Positions 24,050 through 30,798 of a stretch of 43,094 bases of DNA are shown one piece after another. This DNA is from Polyangiaceae bacterium. Its GTDB lineage: Bacteria; Myxococcota_A; Polyangia; Polyangiales; Polyangiaceae. Position 1 is the stretch's first letter. Every line of letters begins with the position of its first letter. The position numbers were made by a program, and so were the translations under genes. The stretch covers positions 1-43,094 of the forward strand of contig JAICQL010000043.1 of assembly GCA_025937895.1 (NCBI GenBank), given 5' to 3'. The notes under the pieces were generated by a model, which worked only from the letters and a program-made list of their open reading frames with translations, did not search any database and was not told the origin of the DNA.

Positions 24050-26853
24050 AATTCACCTTTCAGACCGAGGCTCGGAATGATCGGCAAGCCTTGCTGATAC
24101 GAGCGACGGCTGTAGTCGAAGTTGTACGCGATGTCCTCACGGGCCGGATTGTTATAGGCGTTCCACAGATCCACGTAAAAGGTGAGCGCGAAGGTCTGGA
24201 ACTGCCACAGCTTTTCCACCCGCAGGTCGAGCTGGTGCACGAGCGGTAGCCGCTCGCTGAAGGGCTCGGCCTGCAGGGGTGTGTAGGCGGCCGCGTCCGC
24301 TGCGTAAACGGCAGGCAGGCTCGGCGCCGGCCGCACCGGAGTCTGCAATGGGCCCGAGATGAGGCGGAAGCGAGCGCCGACATTCCAGCCTCGGCCCAGC
24401 TGGTAACTGCCGAGCACCGTCAGGATATGGGTCTGGTCGTACTGAAACGGATACTCCTCCGCGCCCGGTCGATCACGCCGCACGCTGCGCGAGAGGGTGT
24501 ACGCGAGCCAGCCGAAGAAGCGCTCATCCGCCTTGTACTTGAGCAGCGTCTCGGCGCCGATGACGTAGCCGCTGCCCTGATTGTCATAGGCAAACGAGCC
24601 GTCCGCCCCCGGGCTGCGCGACACGAGTTGATCCAGATCCTTGTAGAAGCCCTCGAGGCCGATCTCGATCTGATCCGTCAGCTCGCGCTCGACCCCCAGC
24701 GAGTAGTGGATGGCCCGGTTGCTCTCCAGGCCGGGGGTGCCGAACACCTCATCCGTCTCCTGGGGCTGCGCGGGCTGAAAGAAGATACCAACCCCGCCCT
24801 TGAGCGTGGTGCGGCGCTCAGCACCCGTGCTGCGCGCCTCACCTTCGCCCTCCGAGCCTCGCTCCGGCTCGCGGCTGCTGCCCGTGAGGTCGTAGCGTAC
24901 GCCGAGGCGCGGGCTGAAATCCGCCTGGCTGGTGTCGCGCGCGTAGTCGACGCGGGCGCCCGGACTGACCGTCAGATCGCCGTAGCGCCACTGCAGATCG
25001 GCGTACCAGGCAGGGCGAAAGAACGTTGATTTTTGCTGCGTCTCCAGCAGCGGACGGTTCGTGAAGGGGCCGGGTGAGGGCTCCCCCGGGCGCGGTGGCT
25101 CTGGCGCGCGCACCTGCACGTCGAACGGCCCACTCTGAAAATCCATGCCGGCGTGCAGGGTCAAGCCGCGGGCCACGTCAAAGCTGAACTCGTTGCGCAG
25201 GGTGATGGGATACGACTTCAGATCGAAGCGGAAGCGGCCGAGCCGAAACGCGGTCTTGTCGATTCCCAGGCTGAGCAACGACTGCAGCTGCACGCCGCGA
25301 GCCAGCGGCGCGTCCAGCAGCGCCTGCAACCGATAGAAGCTGGTACTGAAGCGGATACCACCGCCAAAGAAGCCGGGATCCTGCGCGGCCGGGTTCTCGA
25401 TCACGAGCTCCAGCGCATCGCTAGAGCCAAATGCCCGCAGGCTCAGCCGCGTCCCGTGCTTGGGCGCGCGCTCCGCGATGAGCTGGAAGTCGTAGTACAC
25501 GGGCGCGGTGGTGACGGCCGAGCCCAGCGACTCCAGCGCGGGCCCGAGCCAGGTATCCACCCAGTTGCGCCGCCCCCCCGCTGCAAAGCTCCAACCGTCG
25601 AACGGCAGCGGGCCCTGGAAGAGCACGCGCGTGTCGATCAGATCGGCCTGCAACAGCCCGTGGAAGCAGCGCTCGTCGCTCTCGCCCTGCGCCTTGCAGC
25701 TGACGTCAGGCGAGCGCAGGCCCACGTCCACGATGCCGCCCATCACGCGGCCGTAGCGTGCGCCGAAATTGCCGGGATAGAAGTCGATGCGATCCAGCAG
25801 CTCGGTCGGGATAGAGCTGCTCAGGCCACCGAAGTGATAGATGTTCTGGACGTTGTCGCCGTCCACGAACACCGCGGTGTCTTCGGGTGCGGAGCCACGC
25901 ACGATCAGCAAGCCGGCCAGCCCCGGCGGCCGTGCCAGACCTGGCAAGCTCTGGATTGAGCGCAGCGCGTCACCACCGGTGCCGGGTACGCGCGTGATCT
26001 CGCGACGGGTGATGGTGCGGCGCGAGACCTCGCGCGGCGGGCGAGAGCCGATGACGGAGACCTCGATCGCGCCCTCCAGGTGCGGCGACAGGCGGTAGAC
26101 CAGCTCGGTCACCTCGCCCGCGCGCAGCTCCTCCGTCACCGCGACGGGCGAGAAACCGGGCGCGCTGACCTGGAGCTGGTAGCTGCCTGCCGGCAGATCG
26201 CTGAGCTGCCACGAGCCATCTTCCCCCGTGCGCGCCGAGAAGCTCTGCCCGGCGAGGTCACGGACCAGCACCTCCGCCCCCACCAGCGGCGTGTCCGGGC
26301 CAGCGATGAGCACGCGCCCCTGTAGGTTGCCAACCGTGGCGGCGGGCAGCTCCACCGCTTGCTCCTTCAAGGTGAAGGAGTAGCGGAAGGGGATCCGTGC
26401 GGCGATCGGCTTGCCCTCGCGCGTGGCAGGCTCAAACACGAACTGGCGCGCTGCCGCCACCGCAGCTTCATCGAAGCCGTGGCCGGCGGGCTCCAGCACC
26501 TCGGCCTCGCTGACGGTGCCATCCGCCTCCACGCGCAAGCGCAGCATCACGTCAGCGGTGAGACCCGCAGCCAGCGCTTCTGGCGGATAGGGCGCATCCA
26601 CGAAGTGCACGAGCCGTGGCGGCACGACGCCGGCTGCCGCGGGGCTGCCCGGCTGCGAAGCACCACCCGGGGCGCTGGCAGGCGCATCGGCGCCGCCGGG
26701 CGCTTCCGCACTGCCGGGCGTGGCGGGGGCCTCGGCAGCTGGCGGGGAAGGCCCCGGCGCTTGCGCCCTTGCCAGCGGCGCGGTCGCACACTGCACGGCA
26801 AACAGCTGCACCGCATACAGAAGAGAGCCGACAGCCCTGGCTTGTCTGAGCAC
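24046..26853 (-). CDS. TonB-dependent receptor with N-terminal TonB-C-like domain
   Basis: 935-residue outer membrane receptor. GTG 26853 follows GAGGAG by seven bases and gives a signal peptide (VLRQARAVGSLLYAVQLF, cleavage near ARAQA). A 50-residue Ala/Pro linker comes next. Residues about 80-165 are a TonB C-terminal-type domain (YPPEALAAGLTADVMLRLRVEADG, FDEAAVAAARQFVFEPATREGKP), normally found on the inner-membrane transducer. A carboxypeptidase-regulatory-like beta domain (GRVLIAGPDTPLVGAEVLVRD) and a plug (TITRREITRVPGTGGDALRSIQSLPGL, LIVRGSAPEDTAVFVDG, ARYGRVMGGIVDV) precede the 22-strand-type barrel, ending in IPSLGLKGEF with the terminal Phe needed for insertion. Ligand unknown. It overlaps the downstream lipoprotein gene by four bases. 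Confidence 0.93.
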   Translation of the reverse strand: MLRQARAVGSLLYAVQLFAVQCATAPLARAQAPGPSPPAAEAPATPGSAEAPGGADAPASAPGGASQPGSPAAAGVVPPRLVHFVDAPYPPEALAAGLTADVMLRLRVEADGTVSEAEVLEPAGHGFDEAAVAAARQFVFEPATREGKPIAARIPFRYSFTLKEQAVELPAATVGNLQGRVLIAGPDTPLVGAEVLVRDLAGQSFSARTGEDGSWQLSDLPAGSYQLQVSAPGFSPVAVTEELRAGEVTELVYRLSPHLEGAIEVSVIGSRPPREVSRRTITRREITRVPGTGGDALRSIQSLPGLARPPGLAGLLIVRGSAPEDTAVFVDGDNVQNIYHFGGLSSSIPTELLDRIDFYPGNFGARYGRVMGGIVDVGLRSPDVSCKAQGESDERCFHGLLQADLIDTRVLFQGPLPFDGWSFAAGGRRNWVDTWLGPALESLGSAVTTAPVYYDFQLIAERAPKHGTRLSLRAFGSSDALELVIENPAAQDPGFFGGGIRFSTSFYRLQALLDAPLARGVQLQSLLSLGIDKTAFRLGRFRFDLKSYPITLRNEFSFDVARGLTLHAGMDFQSGPFDVQVRAPEPPRPGEPSPGPFTNRPLLETQQKSTFFRPAWYADLQWRYGDLTVSPGARVDYARDTSQADFSPRLGVRYDLTGSSREPERGSEGEGEARSTGAERRTTLKGGVGIFFQPAQPQETDEVFGTPGLESNRAIHYSLGVERELTDQIEIGLEGFYKDLDQLVSRSPGADGSFAYDNQGSGYVIGAETLLKYKADERFFGWLAYTLSRSVRRDRPGAEEYPFQYDQTHILTVLGSYQLGRGWNVGARFRLISGPLQTPVRPAPSLPAVYAADAAAYTPLQAEPFSERLPLVHQLDLRVEKLWQFQTFALTFYVDLWNAYNNPAREDIAYNFDYSRRSYQQGLPIIPSLGLKGEF

Positions 26854-26864
26854 GGAGGTGCTCC

Positions 26865-26893
26865 TCGGTAACGCGCTCTCTGCCCAGTGACAA
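26865..26893 (-). promoter_or_regulatory. Possible promoter of the first TonB receptor
   Basis: Read leftward: TTGTCA (26893-26888), a 17-base spacer, then TACCGA (26870-26865). The -35 matches five of six consensus bases; the -10 is poor. The transcript would begin just before the GAGGAG ribosome site, so the leader would be very short. Confidence 0.28.
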
Positions 26894-26932
26894 GCGGGAA
26901 TGGCAGCGCGCTGCAGTCTCGGGCGCGGGCGC

Positions 26933-26949
26933 GCTCGACCTGGTCGAGC
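26933..26949. promoter_or_regulatory. Dyad upstream of the first TonB receptor
   Basis: GCTCGACC and GGTCGAGC flank a single central T, giving eight-base arms in perfect symmetry. It lies in the 148-base gap after the peptidase gene and about 40 bases upstream of the possible receptor promoter. It could be an operator or, as RNA, a terminator for the peptidase gene. Confidence 0.4.
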
Positions 26950-27001
26950 AGGCGCGGCTCTTGCCACCCCGCGCTGATTGCGGCCGGAAACCTGGCGAGC
27001 G

Positions 27002-28192
27002 CTACAGGCTCAGCCGTGGTGCTCGGCCCTGGTCATCGAGCAGCAGCGCCTGCAGCGCGCCGTGCTCTCGTAACAGGCTCGCGAGCGGCAAGCTCGCGCG
27101 GCCTTGCTCCAGCCAGCGCTCGAGCTCTGGAGCGCTGGCGAGCGCGGCGCTGACACGCAACCAGGCGGGCAGATACTCGAGCTCACGGCACAGCCCGCGG
27201 CCGCCCGCTGCGCTACCGCGCGCGCAGCGCAGAAAAAGCGCCAGCGCGCGCTCGGGCGAGCAACCGAGCTCGAGCAGCATGCGTACGCAGTCCTGCGCGC
27301 TGGCGCCGCCGGCCACCGCCAGCGCCGTCAGGTGGCGCAAGCCCAGCTGACGCTGGCGCTCGGCGCTCAGATCACCGAAGCGCTGCTCCAGCAAGAGCGC
27401 GCGGCCCTCTTCATCGGCGGCGGCTCCTGCCGAGCCCACGCGCAGCAAGCCCAGGCGATGACGGGCTGCCCGGGCACGTGGCAAGGCGTGGGCGTGCACC
27501 TCGTGCCGCGCGATGCGCAGGCCCTCCGCGGGACTCAGCCGATCTCCCGCGCGCACGAAGATCACACCGTCCCCCGTGGCAGCGTGGCTCGCCAGCTCGC
27601 GCGTGACCTGCACGCGAAAGGGCACGCGCGTCTGCCCCAGCTCGGCAGACGTCAGCTGCAGCAAGCTGTGCGGCGAGCGCGGGTCGTCGCTGAGCACCAG
27701 CTCGTCACGAGCTGACTCCGGAGCGAGCACGCTGGCCCACTGCCGCGCCAGTTGCTCGGCGCGTTGCCACTCGGCGCTCGCCCGCGGGGCATGCCGCTCT
27801 GCTGCCAGCGCAGCGAAGCCCGCCGCGCCGATCTGCTCGGCCAGCGCCGCCTCCAGCTCCAGCTCGCGCGCGCGCGCGGCGTACAGCGGCCCCAGGAGCT
27901 CGTGCTCTGACTCCAGCGTGCGAGCCGTATCGCGGAGAGCGGCGCGTAGCTCGGCGAGGGCAGGTGGGCGGCGGTAGCACAACGTGAGTGTTGCAGCGTC
28001 ACCGCGCCGCAGCGCCGCCAGCCAGCGCTCACTCGTGGCGCGCGCGGCCTCGGGCCAGCTGCGCTGCAACAGCGCGGTGTCGCGCTCGGCACGCGCGAAT
28101 AGCGCGTCGGCACGCCGAAAGCCGAGTAGCTCTCCAGCCGTTGGCTGTCTACACTGCCCCTCGGCTTGGTGATGCGATCCCAGTCCGTCCAC
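27002..28192 (-). CDS. DUF1704/MATCAP-like metallopeptidase
   Basis: 396-residue protein resembling the DUF1704 family (called QEGLA-motif proteins in bacteria; the eukaryotic branch includes the tyrosine carboxypeptidase MATCAP). The zinc site reads RIARHEVHAHALPR, an H-E-x-x-x-H motif at 230-235, followed after 25 residues by DEEGRALLLEQ, the counterpart of the Q-E-G-L-A motif whose Glu completes metal binding. The N-terminal part TLTLCYRRPPALAELRAAL fits the family's entry segment. It lacks a signal peptide. The start is uncertain: GTG 28192 overlaps the divergent gene's ATG at 28172 by 21 bases; TTG 28069 would remove the overlap at the cost of 41 residues. Reported MATCAP enzymes remove C-terminal tyrosine; activity here is unproven. 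The TonB receptor lies 148 bases downstream. Confidence 0.8.
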   Translation of the reverse strand: MDGLGSHHQAEGQCRQPTAGELLGFRRADALFARAERDTALLQRSWPEAARATSERWLAALRRGDAATLTLCYRRPPALAELRAALRDTARTLESEHELLGPLYAARARELELEAALAEQIGAAGFAALAAERHAPRASAEWQRAEQLARQWASVLAPESARDELVLSDDPRSPHSLLQLTSAELGQTRVPFRVQVTRELASHAATGDGVIFVRAGDRLSPAEGLRIARHEVHAHALPRARAARHRLGLLRVGSAGAAADEEGRALLLEQRFGDLSAERQRQLGLRHLTALAVAGGASAQDCVRMLLELGCSPERALALFLRCARGSAAGGRGLCRELEYLPAWLRVSAALASAPELERWLEQGRASLPLASLLREHGALQALLLDDQGRAPRLSL

Positions 28193-30796
28193 GCGACCAC
28201 GATCTACGATCGGTCGTTCTTTCTGGCCACTGGCGTCGTGTCGTATGTGGCGCTCGCCGCCTGCCAGACGGTGGGCTTCGGCATCCCGGCGTACGCGGTG
28301 CTGGGGCTCTCGCCGCTGGGGCTGGCGGCGGTATGGCGCTTCACCCGGCGCTCGCTGGGCGCGGAGATCGCGCAGGTGGACGTGAGCGCGCTGACTGCGC
28401 TGCGCGCAGCGGCGTTCGGAGCTGCCGTCTGGCTGGCGGCGAGGCTGTGCCCGCCGGGGCGGCCTGCGCTCGATCTGGTGGCGCTGCTGGGGCTCGGCAC
28501 CGGCTGCGTCGCGGCCAACGTGGCGCTGGCCCGCATCCCCTCGCGGGAGGGCCTGGTGCAGGCTCCGCGCAGCGCGCGCTCGCTGGACGCGGCGCTGTTC
28601 TGCGCGCTGCTGTGGCTCATCAGCGCTGGTCTGGCGGCGGTGCGCTGGCTCTGGCACGGCTCCGGCGGGCTGCTCGAGCCGCGGGTGATCGAATACGCCA
28701 GCAACACCTCCTGCATCGCCAGCGTGCTGGGCTTGCTGGCTGCCAGCCAGCGCCTGCGCCGGACGCGCTGGCTGGAGCTGGGCGTGCGGGAGCGCGCCAG
28801 CGGCGCCATGGCCATGTGTGTGGCCGCGCTTGCCTTGATGTTGCCGCTGGCCTTGCTGGAGCTCGCGGCGCCCTACCGGGTGCTCGCGCTCGGCACCTCG
28901 CTCTCCGCGCTGGCCTGTGCATGGGTCGCGGCGCTGCGTGATCCCACCCTGATCTCGCGCGCGCTGCGCGGCGCGCTGCTGGTGCTCGCGCTGGGTGCAC
29001 CCCTGGCGCTGGGCACGGCGCTGCTTGCCGCGTGGCTGCCCGAGCGCGCCGGCTGGATCGCGCTGTGCGGCTGCGCGCTGGGTGCGCTGGCTGGCGCGCT
29101 CGCCCGCAGTGGCTGGTGGCTGCCTGCAGAGCTGCGGCGCCTGCACGCGTACGATGCCGCCGCGCGCGCGGTGCTGCGCGCCGATCCCGGCGCGGCCACG
29201 CTCGCGGTGCTGGAGGCGCTGCAGAGCAGCGAGCAGAACATCCAGGCGCGCGCGGAGCTGTGGCGGCGCGAGCCGCCCCAGATGTGGCGCGCCGACGTGG
29301 CCGGCAACCTGCACGGCGAAGCGGCGGAGGTGCCGGAGGAGGTGTACGAGCTGGCGCGAGACGAGCCGGAGCGGCTGTTGCGGCGCGAGGTGTTGCAGGA
29401 GCTCGAGGTGCGGCGCCGGGAGGTGCGCGGCGCGCTGGAGTGGCTGGAGGCGCGCGGAGCGTTTGCTGCGGGCCTGATCAGCGACGAGCACGGCGCGATC
29501 GGGCTGCTCGTCTTGCCGCAGGGCTCGCGCCGCGCGCCGGCCACGCTGGCGGAAGCGCGCGCCGTGCGGGCGCTGTGCGAGCGATTGAGCGCGGTGCTGG
29601 GTCTGTCCGCCACGCTCGCTCGGGCGCGCATGCGCGAGGAGCAGGCGTTGCAGCGAGCGGAGCGGCTCGAGCAGGAGCGCGCGCGGCTGGAGACGCGCAT
29701 CGTGGGCCAGACACGCCATCGCGACTCGGTGGCGGAGGTGCTCGCGGACCGGGTGCGGGTGGCCACGTACGGCACGCGTGCGCGCCGCACGCTGCGCGAG
29801 CTGGAGCGATACGCCGCGGCCGCGCGAGACGTCAGCCTGGAGGTGCCGGTGGGCGTGGACGCGCTGGCCTGGGCCTGCGCGTTCCATCAGACCGGCACCG
29901 GGCGCACCGGGCCGCTGGTGGTCAGCGACGGCACCACCGCGGCAACTCATCCCGTGGCCTACTGGGCGCAAGAGACGGACGCGCCCACCCGCCGCGCGGA
30001 GGGCGGCACCCTGGTGGTGCTGCACGTCACGGCGCTGCCGCAGGAGGCGCAGCTGGCGCTCAGTGATGCGCTGGCCCGGCGTAGCGAGCAGGGCGCCGAG
30101 CCCTGCGCGCTGGTGGCCACGCTGAATGAGCCGCCGGAGCAGGCACTGCAGGCGGGCCGCCTGGTGGCACAGCTAGCCTGGTACCTCGTGCCGTTCAGCC
30201 TGCGCGTGCCCGCGCTGCGCGAGCGCGCGGAGGATCTGCGAGGGCTGGTGCTGGCGCAGCTGCTGGCGAGCGGAGTGCGCTGCAAGGGGCAGCCGTTGGG
30301 CATCGAGCCACGGGCGCTGGCCGAGCTGACCGCGTACGACTGGCCCGGCAATGACGCGGAGCTGGCGCTGGTGGTGCAGCGTGCGGCGCGCGCGGCCAGC
30401 GCCGAGCGCGTGACGCTGGCCGAGCTGGAGGCTGCTGGCTTCAAGGGGGCCGCCGCGGCAGGGCAGGTCGTGCCCCCCGCCGCTCCGGAGCTCCTGGCTC
30501 CGGAAGCCGAGGTCCCGAGCCAGAGGGCTGCGACAGGTGCCTCACGGTCGGGGGTGATGCCGGCGGCCGCGGCGGGTGGCGAGCCAACGGAGCGCCCGGC
30601 GCCCCAGCGCAGCGAGCGGGTACGCAAGGCGCGCTCCCGGCGTACGGGCGCCACCGCGCTGCTCTCTTCCCGCATCGACGCGGAGGCAGGTGCCAGCACC
30701 GAAGCCGAGGCCGCGAGCGTAACGGCTGGGAGCGCGGAGTCTGCCAGCGCCGACGCCGGCGTCCATGGCTCTCCAAGACGGCGGCGGAGGCGCTGA
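28172..30796 (+). CDS. Polytopic membrane protein with degenerate sigma-54 activator domain
   Basis: 874-residue fusion. Residues about 15-320 form eight to ten transmembrane helices. A GAF-like section with a coiled coil follows (about 340-510; FAAGLISDEHGAIGLLVLP, then EEQALQRAERLEQERARLE). Residues about 515-740 align by eye with the AAA+ domain of sigma-54 activators: GGTLVVLHVTALPQEAQLALSDAL for the Walker B strand, VPALRERAEDLRGLVLAQLL for the P-L-R-E-R-x-E-D-I block, and YDWPGNDAEL for WPGNVREL. Every catalytic element is gone: LEVPVGVDALA replaces Walker A, VVLHVT replaces FLDE, and no GAFTGA is present. About 110 disordered, basic residues end the protein and no Fis helix-turn-helix is seen. 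Start ATG 28172; TTG and GTG codons lie just upstream. The second TonB receptor follows without a gap. Confidence 0.9.
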   Translation: MRSQSVHATTIYDRSFFLATGVVSYVALAACQTVGFGIPAYAVLGLSPLGLAAVWRFTRRSLGAEIAQVDVSALTALRAAAFGAAVWLAARLCPPGRPALDLVALLGLGTGCVAANVALARIPSREGLVQAPRSARSLDAALFCALLWLISAGLAAVRWLWHGSGGLLEPRVIEYASNTSCIASVLGLLAASQRLRRTRWLELGVRERASGAMAMCVAALALMLPLALLELAAPYRVLALGTSLSALACAWVAALRDPTLISRALRGALLVLALGAPLALGTALLAAWLPERAGWIALCGCALGALAGALARSGWWLPAELRRLHAYDAAARAVLRADPGAATLAVLEALQSSEQNIQARAELWRREPPQMWRADVAGNLHGEAAEVPEEVYELARDEPERLLRREVLQELEVRRREVRGALEWLEARGAFAAGLISDEHGAIGLLVLPQGSRRAPATLAEARAVRALCERLSAVLGLSATLARARMREEQALQRAERLEQERARLETRIVGQTRHRDSVAEVLADRVRVATYGTRARRTLRELERYAAAARDVSLEVPVGVDALAWACAFHQTGTGRTGPLVVSDGTTAATHPVAYWAQETDAPTRRAEGGTLVVLHVTALPQEAQLALSDALARRSEQGAEPCALVATLNEPPEQALQAGRLVAQLAWYLVPFSLRVPALRERAEDLRGLVLAQLLASGVRCKGQPLGIEPRALAELTAYDWPGNDAELALVVQRAARAASAERVTLAELEAAGFKGAAAAGQVVPPAAPELLAPEAEVPSQRAATGASRSGVMPAAAAGGEPTERPAPQRSERVRKARSRRTGATALLSSRIDAEAGASTEAEAASVTAGSAESASADAGVHGSPRRRRRR

Positions 30797-30798
30797 GC

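Noticed and set aside
28193..30025. Upstream extension of the peptidase frame to 1007 codons
   Set aside because: It runs antisense to the membrane helices and degenerate AAA+ domain of the rightward gene, and its residues are low-complexity Arg/Gln/His.
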